A stretch of DNA of 64,000 nt, taken from the NCBI GenBank assembly GCA_025642065.1, contig JAODUP010000008.1:378501-442500 (forward strand). Reading direction: 5' to 3'. Below the pieces are notes generated by a model. That model was not told where the DNA came from. It worked only from the letters and a program-made list of their open reading frames with translations, and did not search any database. Numbering within the stretch: position 1 is the stretch's first letter; every line of letters begins with the position of its first letter. Shown one piece after another: positions 28,683-43,100 of the stretch. Made by a program: the position numbers and the translations under genes. The DNA comes from Paralvinella palmiformis. Lineage: Eukaryota > Annelida > Polychaeta > Terebellida > Alvinellidae.

Positions 28683-29040
28683 AGCTACATGTTATATAAC
28701 CCAGTAACACAGAGGGTTGATGTCATTCGTATCCTCCATCTATCCTCTTCCTTTCATGTGATGTTATTAACGTCATCAGGTTATCTGGGCTAGTAATTTA
28801 TTGTTAATTATGGCTGGCAGTTTTTATGTTGTTGTTGTTGTTATTGTTCATGTTCTTGTTAATTATGGATAAATGTGCATTTAGATTATTACTTTTATTA
28901 TTATTATGATTAACACGATCATCATCATCATCATCATCATTTAATTTATTTTTAACTGTGTCTGACTAGTTTTTTATATGGTTCAGTACACAGGAATACT
29001 GTGAGTTATGAGCTTATTATTGATGTATTTATGTGCATAT

Positions 29041-29093
<53 letters not shown>

Positions 29094-29116
29094 ATGTGTG
29101 TGTTTATACATGTAAT

Positions 29117-29166
<50 letters not shown>

Positions 29167-32100
29167 TATATATATATCATACTACAACACGCACACACAC
29201 ACACCATGATAGGCCGATACCTGTGCTCTTGAAAAAAGTCCAATTAGAAAGTCAGAAAACTAAAGAAAACAATATTATGGACTATAATCTAATGTTATAA
29301 ACTAAAAGACCAAATGTTTGTAACTTTTGTTAAGCTTGTTTGTGTTATTGAATGGTACATATCTCTATGATTGCTAACCTTTATCAATTATTACTGGTTG
29401 TTGTCAATTACATAAACTCTGGAGAATCCCTGTAGCAATTATTGGATCACAGATTGTGATGTTCATCAGGTCAAGTAGCATACGTCTCTCTATCTCTATA
29501 TATCTTTCTGTTAGCATAATTCAGTACCATGGTAGGTCTTTACCTGCCAAATTACATCCACATTAATTGCAGTTAATAAAGTCGCCGACAGTGAAGTCAA
29601 CGTGATGTAGCATCTGATGTGACACTAGATGTCTGAAGGCATTAAACCGACGGACATTCGGCAGAGGAGTGAAAATGTCAGAGATGAGACCCGGGTCAGA
29701 GCTGGTGACCTTTCCGTATCTACGAGGTGACAATGTCATAATCAGGCATTGATCTGGCTATGGTCAGTTTGGGAAGGAGTCACGTGACGAATAAACACTG
29801 ATAGATTGAATGGAACATTAAGGCTAGTTTGGCCGAGACATGCCATGTTTAAAACGTGACTGTGTCATTTGTGTTTTGGGGAGCCGGATGGCGCTCGTGG
29901 TGGAAGATACCAACTTGCCAAAGCTAATATTTGTAGCCCGGATGACTGGGGAGGAGTGGGGGGAGAGATGTAGACGGATGCACCGAGAATATGCCGGACA
30001 CATACTGAGTGGGTCGGTAAAAGGTTTTGGTTTACCGTCCTGGATCTTCTGCCATTATTCTGACTTTCCCCGGACTTTGCACTCCATCCATCACCATCTG
30101 GACCAGTACGCCATTTAATGATTATCAATTCCCTGGCTCACATCCTCTTTCTGAATGCAGTCACTGTTCTAAGAACATCTGACTTTATACCTCGGTATGT
30201 GACGCTGTACGTTTTGGTACTGGTATCAACTCCTGGGTGAGCACACTGGTTCTTGCTGCCTGATCGGCAATGTCCGGGGAAAATGCACAGACCTTCGGTG
30301 AGATTCGAACCCAGAGAGTTGTCTTATTGTGAACATAGCCAGTAACATTTCTATAACATTTTCAGTTCTTAGATCCTAGTACTCAAACAAGACGCTGTGT
30401 AATTGCGAGTTTTGGTTAGAGAGCCTTAATGTTATGTTGGGTATTTTATCTGATATACAAACTAGCCAGGATGATGTTTGCCATTTTGTTTATTGGAGTC
30501 TGGGTTGTTTTAGCCACGACAGCTAGTTGGCTAATGTGGACTGTTAGGTTGATTGACGGGCTAACATCTTAGAGTTTACTGCCTCCTTCACCCCCCCCCC
30601 CCCATTAGCCACCGGCTACCTCCGTTCCTCCTATCCCTCACTAGCTACCGGCTACTCCCCCCTCCCATTAGCCACCGGCTACCCTAATTTCAGCTGTTGT
30701 CATGAAGCTTATAACTATAGATAAGGTTATGTTCTTTGATCATGATGTATGGCAGTGTGTCAGATATAATGATGTTCTGGTGGCCATGGTAACTGTGCAT
30801 GGTCCCCATTCTGGTTTTTCCACAGTTGGGTTTCATACGTAATGGTGGTGAGGAAAATGTGTTGACCCTGTTCCTATCTGGAACAACGCTCCCAGAGAGT
30901 GTCTGTTCATGGTATTTTATCTGACATTCAGTTTTTGTTATCTGGTGTACCACAGGGTTCAGTTCTTGGTCTTCTGATTTTCACAATGTATACCCGTCCT
31001 CTTGGGATCATTGCGCAGCGATATGGGGTTAAATATCACTTGTATGCTGATGACACACAGCTGTATATATCACTAGATCCTGACAATGAGTTAAATTTCT
31101 CCTCTTCCTTGAAGACTTTAGAACATTGTATTGCCGATATTCGGCTATGGATGACTCAAAATATTCTAAAACTAAGTGATAATAAAACAAATATTTTATA
31201 TTTGGCATCACCACATTGTGTTAAATCCTTAAAGACACCAGCATTACAGATGGGTGCATCTTCGATTACCCCTAATGGGTCATTAAAAATCTAGGGGTTA
31301 TTTTTGACCAATGTATTAACATGCATGAACATGTCACATCAGTATGCCGAGCTGCCTACTACCATCTTAAGAACATCCACTGTTTAAAAGCATTCTTGAC
31401 ACAAGAATCACTTGTAACTGTAGTCCATGCCTTTGTTACATCTCGTATAGACTATTGTAACTCCCTGTTATACGACATATCTGATTATAACATTAATCGC
31501 CTTCAGCGAATTCAGAATAGTGCAGCTCGCATTGCAACAAATACTAGAAAATATGATCATATCACCCCAATTCTTCAAAAATTACATTGGCTACCTGTTA
31601 GACAGAGTATCCATTTCAAGATTCTGTTAATAACTTATAAATCTATTAATGATATGGCGCCAGAATACCTGTGTGAACTGGTTTTGATTAGAAAGTTATC
31701 CCGAAAACTCAGGTCATCCAGTCAGATACTATTGCAGGTGCCAGTGTCTCGGATCAAGTCATATGGTGATTGTGCATTTAGTGTTGCAGCAACCACTTTG
31801 TGGAATAGGTAGCCGGCAAATATGAGAAATATTGGAAATTTTAAATCTCTTCTAAAACACCTATTTAAGGTCGCTTTCACAGATAAATAATTAATATCTT
31901 TTAAATCATTACAGGGTTTTTACAGACATATTATTTGAGGTATTATTATATTACATATTATTTGTACACCGCCTTTAAATGGCTCCTGCTAGTAAGGGCA
32001 CTTTATTAAATATACATTATTATCATTATTATTTAACAGCGTGACAGAGTTTGCTTTAGGCTGTTTAACAGTGATTATAAGTGGTATTGATAATGACCTA

Positions 32101-32252
32101 GTTGGCGTCAATAATTCTACAAGTGGATGTCATGATGATGTGGTGGTCATTTTTTCTTCTGAATAACACAAAATGAAGGTCATGCTGTGAAACTTCGATG
32201 TCAGTACAACACTGTATAAAGAACTAATTTCGGAATTGAATTAACCCCATGT

Positions 32253-32294
<42 letters not shown>

Positions 32295-34083
32295 TTGAAA
32301 TGCCTTAACTACACAGTTCCCACGCATTCTGGTAAAATAAAAAATATTTCCAGGTCTTGGAAATTCTGGAAAATAAAAAATTGTATCATCATCATACAAG
32401 TGATATTTAATGTCATATCGCTGAACAGTGATCCCAAAAGGACGGGTATGTATCGTGAAAACCAGAGGACCAATGACTGAACCTTGTGGTACACCAGATA
32501 ACATTTATAAATGAACATTATATAACATACAATGAACAGATTCTCTCTGGGAGCATTATTCCAAATAGGATTGAAGCCATTCAAGTACTTTATTGACAGA
32601 CCGAACAGGTCTTTTAATCTAGAAAAAAGTACATTATGGTCAACTGTATCAAATGCAGCAGACAGGTCCACAAGAACAAGTACCCCGGTAATACTTACCT
32701 TGACCAGTTGATATCATAATATCATTTTTCACCTGAACCAAGACAGTTTCAGTGTTGTGACCACTTTTATGCGTATACTATAGTGATTCATTAAGGTTAG
32801 GAGAGAGTGAGTAAATATTTGTTCAGATGGAAAGCAAAAGCCCTTTCTATAATTTTAGATAAAATGTTAAATTCCAAAAATTGTGTTATTGTTTAGAATA
32901 ATACAGCCCAAACTGGCGTTTAAAAAAAAATGGTTAACAAGGGCAGCTTTCGTGGATATTGGGTAAACTGAGCCAGAGATAATGATTTATTAGCTATCTT
33001 TATAATTGGGCTTATGAGAAAATCCAGAAACCCTTTCACAAGCCACTAGATATAGGGCCAATTGCATAGATAGCATTCGATGACCTCTTCAGCAACTGTC
33101 TCATATCAGTCTCCGTAAGAAGCTCGAATGGATCCATCATGGACATGCAGGACTCTTCTACCAATTGTATATCGTATGATAAGGTGTTAGAAGGCAACCA
33201 AGTATGGATATTTAGTATCTTTTGACAGAAGAAGTTTTTAAAACAATGGGCCATATCTTTGTTTTCGTTGATTCTATTTGGAAGGGCAGTACTTAATTAA
33301 CAACACTGAAAATAGTCCATTGATTTCCCTTGCATGCTTTGATCTTTTTATTGTAATATTCTGATTTGGCAGAGGCAAGGATATTAATAACTTTAATTTT
33401 ATCTTTTTAGAAGCCCTGTCCTCATAGAGAGTACCTTGTGTTTAAAATATTGTTGATCTGTGGGGTTGCTAGGAAGTGTCAAGAACGACATTTTGTTTCT
33501 TTAACGGTTACATCTGTGAATGCATAATCTTTTCTGCCTTCCAGTTCTATTGATTATTGATATGCACTGAAGAGTGTGTTGATAATTGGAGTTGACCCAA
33601 TAAGTGAATTTCAGAAGGATTTGGGTTTTCATCTGAAGAAATAGTGCTTGATTTGTTGAATATATTTTGTTGGGTTTACTGATCCAGACTTAATGACACC
33701 ATCTTTAAGATAGCTTATCTCTCTTTATTGTTTTAATCATTGGCTAAGATAACTATGTCAACACCGGGGGCTCAGCTGCTGTCAGAACACATCATCAACA
33801 TGTTGATCTTTGCTTCACTTGTTTGACGCCAACAACATAATGCTGGATAAATATCACATAATTTATGACTGTAGTATCTCAAAATGATGTTCATGATGAT
33901 GATGATGATGATGATGATCATGTGTGTGTGTGTGTGTATTTCATAAAGATAGTTAAGGTGCTGGCACGTGTGTGTGTGTGTGTGTGTGTGTGTTATGGGC
34001 AGTATAAGCTGTTCAGGTCCTAAATCTTGATTTAAGTTGGCACAAACAGGAATTGTGTGGGAGTAACTGAGCCCAATCCCTGA

Positions 34084-34127
<44 letters not shown>

Positions 34128-37100
34128 TGTGTGTGTGTGTGTCTGTGTGTTTACTTGACCATACTGTCACCTAACCGTTAGCAGAATTAGCCCCTATTTT
34201 ATCTACCAGTTTCCCCACCCCTCCAGCCGTGTCAGCGTCACCAGAGAGAGGACGAGCCCAGGTAATCAGCCAGTATGTGCCACATGACAGAAGGGACTAT
34301 TCTCCGACCACCAAACGACGTCGACATACCGTGTAGATATTGTCTAAGAACAAGGTCCAGCTTCGTGCAGGATGAATGTGGGCAAGCTGTTATCTCCAAG
34401 GCCATTCTGCCGATGACCTTGCTCCGTCCCTTTGTTAGCCGGTAAATTAATTGCTTCGGGGCTCGTCTCTGCCCTGTTTACCTGATGGAGCGGCCCACCG
34501 CTCATGGCGAAGCTGGTCAACTTGGTCAACGTACGTATGGCTGCGTGCGTCAGCACTGAGATGCCAGCTTCGCCGATCACAGACTGGTGATAAAGTAAAT
34601 GTTTAATGAATTGTTTCAGCAGCCATGACAGACTGACTGTGGCTTCCTTTTGCAAATTAAATACATAACTCGTCTGTTGTCTTTTTTTAACATGGACTAC
34701 GTTGGCCTAGTGGTATGGTGTGACAACGGAACGGAAAAGGATATGCGTTCAAACCCCACTGACTCACTGATGATATGTTAAATGAGTACCTGGTTAGATG
34801 AGATAAATTATTGTAGGTTACGGTCAGGTATCTGATGGCATGAAAAACTATACTTCATGGTGAATTGACACTGTTATCGGATTGTACATGTCCCATAAAA
34901 TAAAGGAAAAAAATTCTGGTTTATTAACCGTAATTCTAATGTTAAGACTCTGTGCACGTGTCTGTGTGCGTGCGCGTGCGTGCGTGCGTAATATCATTCA
35001 ATGTGGAGAGGGTTTATATTAGTCCTGTCCGGGAATGAGTTTACTTTTATTTTTACAAAGATTCCTCCACTCGAGGTGCCACCCGTTTCAGATTGTTTAA
35101 ACTTGGCCAGACTAATCATGTCACATTCAGCAATACCAACGTTATCCCGCCAGTTTTAATACAGGTAAAATCAAATATTCCACGTTTTTAAAACGTCCCA
35201 ATCAGATTCTACGAGCCTTCTGGAAGGTTTTCCACTCTTCATCCAGTCGTGACATTCAAAAGACAAAATTGAATCGAAATGCGATGTTTATTTGCACCAA
35301 GTTGTCGTCATCGGAGTAATGGTGTAATTAAGCTCAGCCGGTAGAGTTGGCTTTGAACCATCGCTTGTTATAAGGTTCCAGGTTCTATATTTCTGTAACC
35401 GGACTTTATAGTTGTAAACAGGCAGATGACCATTTATCATTTAGCAAGTGTGATATTAGTCTGGCTTCTGGTGTTTAGGAATCGTTAATGACATCTGAGA
35501 ATATTCGGTAAGATGTCATGGAACAATTGTATTTCTGATGACAATCATCAATATTTTCGGCGTCCTGGACTAATGAGCACACAACACTGGTTCGTTTTAT
35601 GTCTGACTGTTACGCAGTTTTTGGAAATTCATATACAGTTTTTCTTGTCAGATAACATTAGGAGCCGACCTCATGTATACTGAAATCTAATTCCATGGTT
35701 AACTATGTACCTTAATTGGTGATGAATTGTAGTCATTAACTGCTGAGATCTCTGCCTAACGTCCGTAAACTGGAGGTCGTCACCAAATCGTTTCTCTGTG
35801 GAAATGTGCGCCTTTTAATGTGCAGTGAGACTAATCCGGGAACGAACTGCACTGTCATACAGCTTATAGATAGGCTCTTCCGATAGTGAGGCAAATGCAG
35901 TATTTGTGAACAATATCCGCAGGAAGTAAAATAACTGTTGAGATCATCTGGATCTGTTCGCACTAATGACACTAGTTTTCTTCTGGTTGTTTCTAGTTGG
36001 ATGTCATAAACGGTAGTTAATTTATATGTTAGAAGTATTGTGATTATACTTTTATTATTTCGTTGTTCGCTTTTATGCCACCTTTAGAATCGTCGTCTGT
36101 GGTTAACTTCGGTTTAACCTCACTCCGTAGTCATGTAAGTCTTGATATCTCTGATTTCTTGGTCATTTCTTCCAACAGACATCTGAACCAAGCCTGACCT
36201 GACCCATATAGACGAGGCTGTGTTTTTATGTGTTTCTATTTGATCGGTCAATTAAAACAGTCCGTCGTTTCCATAGATACTGGTATCTATCCATCCACTG
36301 ACATCCGCAATCACCTCCAAGGGACATTTAGCCTTCACGTGACCTATATATGGGCCCTACTTCGGTGCTCTACCTTTGCCCTTTGACTTGTGTGCATTCA
36401 TGGCTGTAAAAGTCGAGATAAGATTTTTGCGGGGTAATGTTTAGTTCAATAACAGATACAAGGTGGTGTTGTTGTCAATAACTCGCCGCGCTGAACCCAA
36501 AGCCGGTTTTAATATTTACATCCAGAAATCATGGCCAGGAATTTCCATTAAGAGAAATCGAAACATTCCCCTATAACGGTGTTCTGGCGTTAGCAATGAT
36601 ATTACTGTGATTAGTAATCCTCTCCCACACACTGTTACTAGTTGTACCATTGCTGCGTATCCTGCTGCTCATAAGCAGCCGACTAAATATGGTGTCGTGG
36701 GCATAACTGTAATGTCGACCTCCCACACACCATCACCTGGTCCACGAACAAGAAATCCCACAATCCTTAAACTCACTCGGTTATAAGGATTGTGGTAGTA
36801 ATAGTAGTAGTAATAGTAGTAGTAGTAGTAGTAGTAGTACCAACAGCAGCAGGAGTATTAGTAATTTGTAGTCATAACAAATAATGATATTTGTATTTCT
36901 TGAATGATTTACGTTCAGTTCATAATCGAATATAAAGTAAATTTACTTTCCGAAGAAATTAAGTAATTTACACACTCACACACACACACGTACGCACACA
37001 TATCACCATATAGATTAGACTACTACTACTAGTCTACTACTACTACTACTACTAGTAGTAGTACCATTGCCATTGCGTCACCACAGTCATACTTGAACCA

Positions 37101-40100
37101 TGATAGTTTTCGCCAAGAAGTTATAATTGTAACCTTTAAAATGCTCTTTGTGTCTGTCAATTAGCCTTTGCAAAGAAGATTATCATCCTTTTTCTCATCT
37201 GTAACAGTCGGTGTATTATACATGTGTCACCAGGCTGTGCCAGTGAAGCCATTCATTGTGTTCTGTTTCCAATAATAGACAAGACAAACCTCTTCTATGA
37301 CATCGTGGTTTTTCTATTAAAAAAAACAACCCCGCCCAAACAAAACCAATCAAACAAAACGTGCCCTAGAAAAGGTTTGTTTTTACATATCCATGGCAAC
37401 CACCTGTAGCTAGCCAGTCAGAGCTGACCGGAGCGCGTCATCAGCGATGTTGGTGGAACAATTTGATTGCGGTAATAAAATCTTCCAACATGCTAGTCCT
37501 GGAAGCGTCATTAAACAGCAGTAAAGTTTTACCTGGTCCCGTTTCACGTCGGATGCTCCACCATCAGACATACCAACGCTCAGGTCTCACCTGCCTCGTT
37601 AGCCAGCTTACTGTCACCATTAACGTCCCGTCAGTGTGTGATTATCGGCTGATTCATGCTATATTGTTGATGTCATTAACGCCGCTCGGATGACGGAATT
37701 ACCACCACCCTCCGCGGATACCCGCCACGTGGGGCGTCAGCACCATCAGTCTGGATTTAGGGGATAATCATGAGGATGTCGGCTTGATCCAGTGATGGTG
37801 GTAAATAAATAGAATGTTTTTTGTTGGCCTGGCTTTACTGGCCCGGCCAGGTGCTAGACTGTGATTTGAGTTTGCATAAATAAGCCCGTCTTAGGCAAGA
37901 AAGAGGCAGCCGGCGCTTTGTTCTGCTTCGAGCAGTCGCCTAGCGGGAGATTGATAAATTGAATGTGACCAGGCTTCCGTCCTCGACATAGACTGTAATT
38001 ATATAACATCTCCTATGATTCCAAGTCCATGTTACAGATGCTGACAAAACTAAACCGGACGCTTTTCACCCTCCCTGCTGAAATAGGGCCATGCATCAAT
38101 ACCAAACGAGTTTAAAAAAAGAAAAGCGAATTGTTCATGGAACATACTTCTTTCCAAATAGGATAATCGTGCCAGAGGTGTTGCCGTGCTCTGGTAGTAT
38201 ATATGGTAGTAAGTTGCGCTGCAAAGCCAAATCAAGAATTAAATTACTGTTACCCTCTATTTCTGGAATGTTTCATCCACCATTGAAACGATTCTTTGGT
38301 GTGATCACCTTACTTCCCTAGGGAGACAACCTCTCGATTACATATCCCAGGCCAGAACAGCATCAAGGCTAAACAAAACAACAAATTCGCTCATACCCCA
38401 GCTGGGCGTGGTTGACCTTATACACTCTGTGAGCAGGAAATGTTCAATGTTGATGAACATCAGCCAGCAATTTGGGGGAATATTTTATTGGTGAAACATG
38501 TCGATTTCTTCAACGCATCGGGACTTTTCACGTGGAAATGTTTTTAATTTTCATCGAAGTCAATAATTGTTTAATGCCTAAGACATATGTGACATGGATA
38601 AATGACTTCCTGCTGATAAATAACAGCTATAGTATCGTGTTAGAAATTGTAACCATCAAATGTTGTGTTTAGTAATCGTTGATATATGTCCAGTACAGAT
38701 TGGCCGCCATGTTAACTCTGCAGTTTACTAGTAATGCTCGTTTTACGTATGATATTGGCCAATGTTCGTCAATTCACCGATCACTCGCTCGTCTCAGCCG
38801 AGATATATATACCGTAGACCAGAGACTGTATCTTACGTTTTCATCCCGACTTTAGCCATTCTTCAGCATTAAGGAAGCCGACGGTGATACATGCGAATCG
38901 TTTCCAGTTTGATATGATTTGAGGGCGTGATGAGTGACGGCGAGAAGGTCATTTCGTCCGTTTATCCGAGATTTTCCCTCCATAAAAGTGGCCAGCATTC
39001 CTCGGATGCCTCATTTCAAGGCCGTATCGTCCACGTGACCAGTTTACGCCATCGTAATAATGACGGTCCCATCTGCTGGTCAACTGGGCCCGACTTCGGC
39101 ATAACTCTTGGGTACTCCATTAGGTCATCCATCGTCAGGGTGGGGCCAAGTCCGATCGGTGCCCCCCCCCCTTGTGACGCGGAGAACTACGTCAAGGTCA
39201 TCGGGCAGACTATTATCATATCTGTCCCGGCCAGGCCAAGGTCAGTCAGCAACGCGGTGGCCACCTTCTGGGCACGTCGTCTCAACTCCTTCCTTAACTG
39301 AACATCAATTGCGGAGGGAAACTTTAAAGTAAATCTGCCCATTCTGCCGAGAGTGTGACCGGCATAAATTTAATTGATTGCTGACGTTTAGTATTTTCTG
39401 GAGACTGGAAGTCGAGCGGTCCAAGTCCGAACGATGGTGATAATAAATCAGAGATTTAATGTCGTCGTCAGAACATTCCTCCACAATATACTAGTCACGG
39501 TATGCGTCAGTGGAACTACTTACTACTTTATTCGGCATTAGTGTGTGTGTGTGTGTGTGTGTGTATGTTTATATATATTTACAGTAAGCTGATAAAATCA
39601 CGGATTTCGCGAAATTCCTATAACTTTCATGGAATTCGTGAAATATAACGGGTTTCAGAATCTTACTGTAACATATGTGATTTCACGAATTCGGTGAAAG
39701 ATTTGGGGATTTTGTGCGAAATCCCTAGTTTCATAATTTTACTGTAACACGCGCGCACGCACGCACACACACACGCACGCACGCACGCACGCACGCACGC
39801 ATACACACAGAGAGAGAGAGATAGAGACTTAACAAACTTCGATCCTTATCATCCAGTCAAGTATCCATTGATGGCTGTGCCCGTTAAACAGAAGACTATC
39901 AATTTATCATTATCCACCCACTGAGAAATATTTTGCTATCTAATCTGAAGAAGAAAAAAAAAACTCCACCCATTTTACTTGTCTGCGTCATTCTCTTTCC
40001 TCCGTAATAGTCATCCGATCAAAATTATATTAGCGCTTTCAAGTGTAAACAGATTGGCATCCATATCACACAGCCGCCAGTATTGGCTTATCATTTATAT

Positions 40101-43100
40101 GGAGCCTGAGTGGTATTTTGTGCTAATCCGATAATCCGAGCATCTGGCTGGCCGGAGTAATGGCGGCCCGCAGTTTTCAGACGACGACGAGTGTCGTACC
40201 ATTCAGCCGGATGACAACAGCTGCCTCTCCGGCTTCACGACGGCCACGACGACGTGTCACCATTTATCCGTACTTCTGTGGTACGTCGTGTTGGCATGCT
40301 GATAACGGGATGGCGATAGGATGGTGTGTCACATCGGAGTTGTCCGATGATCAGTTATATCCGTGGTCGGCTGATACAGCTGGCATTTAGAGAGGGGGGG
40401 GGGGAGGGAGAGATGGGGAGGGGAGAGATGGTTAACTTGTATCATTTCTGCTATCATATCAGATACGACACAGTTGAAACATTTCCCTGATGGGAAACAA
40501 ATAAGCAAACAAACAAACAAACAAACAAGCGTTGTTTTTTCTTCTTCTTCCCAAGGCATCATTTGTGGGCATGCCAGTTTACCACCAATTAGTGGTCATC
40601 CGTCAAGACCATTTTGTGTTCTGGATACAGTGGATTTTGTGAATTTTATCGGAGTAATAAAATAATGTTTAATTTCTGTTTGATTACAGCTCCAGTGCAA
40701 GTACTATTTAATTTTGATACACTATGCCTAAAGAATATAGTTATTAACAAGGTAGTTTTACCCATAAATTCTATCTAACATCTTTTCATGCTAGCAAAGG
40801 ATATGAACCAATTAGCATCCTTAACGTGCTTATTAATAATTTACAGTTCTAAATAATACAATAATTCTGCGAAGTGCTGGTCATCAGGCTCTCGCGTAGT
40901 ACGCGCGTGTGTGGGTGTGTGATTCAAAATGTATATGGACCCCTTCTTTGAGAAGAATGCCTCCATATTTTGAATCAGATTGTCAAAGAAAGAGTTTGTA
41001 GCCTTCTGGAAGCATTAAGAATCCTTGCTCTGATTCGGTATCCAGATGTGCGCGCGATATATCCATCACCTAATTGGTTCTCTGCCCATTGATCACTATA
41101 AGCGAATGTTCTACGGCTGGAGTGTTGTCCTCAGATCAGTGAGGTTAGCCAGATTTGGGTCTCCGAGACTCTTAGGGCAACTGACTCGAAACAAGCGGAC
41201 ATATATCAGGAGAAATAAGCACCGTCTTTGGCGAAAGTACACCATGCCAGTGATCCTTGGTTACAGGATAGTTAAAAAAGGTATTAACCTAGTAACTTGG
41301 ACAACGTCTACACGTGTAGAACCGACAGTGCCTGCTACTTCTGGTTTTGTGTTGGATTTCTTTCGTTTCGTGATCTATGATCGTGAGACAGAGCTAACAC
41401 ACGAAAGTACGAACACTTATTTCCGGTTTGGTCGCTTTTATTGAGTGGAAGAGCACAGTCTCCCCCCCCCCCCTCAACACTACCACTCACTGGGGAGCAG
41501 TACGGGACGATGAAGCCGAAATACCTCGCTAGTGGTCACTGTCGGATTGTATTACGTCTTCGGGCGTTCCTTAACGTCCCCATTTTTTTAATTCACTGGT
41601 TGGAGACAGCAGCACCATTTAACGTAGTTAGTCACCCACGATGTTGTGAGCCGAGGAAGTTTTCGACTTTTTGTGGCCGGATCGACGAACCTGTGGTTCT
41701 TGGCGATTAGGGAAATCCATCCTTTAGTACAAAGTACAGCGAGATTAACCGCTCGACTACTAAGACTACTGCTGGAGCTCACCAATGTTATCGAGTTATT
41801 CAGATAGTGAGATGTATTTAATTTCTCATCGCGTCGTGAGCAGACTTCGTGCATACTGTCTGTTTGCGTTACCGTATCATTGGTATGGACGTTGATTGGT
41901 ATCATAGTTTGGCCATTGTTGTATATATCTGTTTGGGTCCACAGACGTCTGGAAATTCATTGGATGCGTGGACGAACGAACTGTGCTCGGATTTTGTTCC
42001 TTTGTGACTTTTCTTTTTATTCCTCTGGCTGAACGAGACAACTATGGCCAGCAAGTGCGTCCTCTGGTCAGGGACGAGAACGTATTGGTACGCGATTGGA
42101 GTGGGACGTTAAAGACCCGTCCCGTGCTAGAAGAAAATTTATGTTTTCCTTTCATGGCTACAAGTAACGTTGTAATCTGAGAAGATTAAACAGCTAATGC
42201 CGTAACCCTCTGACCCCCGCTGAGAGCTGCCGTTAAAGCGTACATCAAGATCAGTTAGAGATCGGCTTCTTTACCTAAGACGCCTGGAGATTGATTGTGG
42301 AAAATAGACTTCCCGCTTGACCTTGACCTTGACAGGAAGGCACTAAATTGTTAACAATGTGTCTATTCTGCCATCGCTACGCTTAGACGGATTGCTCCCT
42401 GTCAGGGCTGGCGACACCCTCCACCAAACAGCAAATGCCCTCCGTCCCCAGTTTGGCCATTTTATTATGTATTTTTAATGAGGTTAAAAATGGCTGTTCA
42501 TTTGTCAACACGTTTGAGCCCAGATTTAAGGCAGATGTGTGTTAGCTGGGGCTGACAATGATAAGGCGGCAATTGTGTGACTATTCATTCCACAGTTGTC
42601 TTGCACTATAACTAAATGTATTTCTTTCAGGAAAAGTATATTTTAGATTCACTTAATTTCACTACACGCTCTTCTGAGCGCCTCGGTGGTCTAGCGGTAG
42701 CGTGTTGGACCAGAGATCACTACCACCCGAGTTCGAATCTCGGCGTGGGCATATCTGAAGATTGTTTCGTCTTCGACTTCGCCTCATTATCTTTGGAGGT
42801 CGCTCGATCCATTTAGCCTACCTTGTGCACAAAAGTGGCCGTAAAACATCAATCACCAATCACTACACGCTCTTCTGATGTCTTCCGGGAGATATGGGCT
42901 CATTTCAGTAATTAATACGGATATCATGCCTCTCAGCTGTTGGCATGGTTAAGTGTATTTCTAATCCAGGATGCTAGTATGTCTGATTTTGTGAGATAGA
43001 GTCTAATATTTTAACTGTCTGCGATGAGATTTAAGTTTAAATGTTTGTGTTGAAGATAGGTAACATTCCTAAGTGACCTAGTAGAGGATGAGATAGGAGT

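Noticed and set aside
30872..33700. A single LINE with twin-priming inversion
   Set aside because: The two fragments overlap in the RT domain and the inverted 5' half lies after the 3' tail, the wrong order for twin priming.
41046..41444. 132-codon plus-strand open frame with a basic stretch ([18 protein letters not shown])
   Set aside because: No recognised domain, no matching splice phases with EHBP1, ordinary intronic surroundings. I would need transcript evidence.
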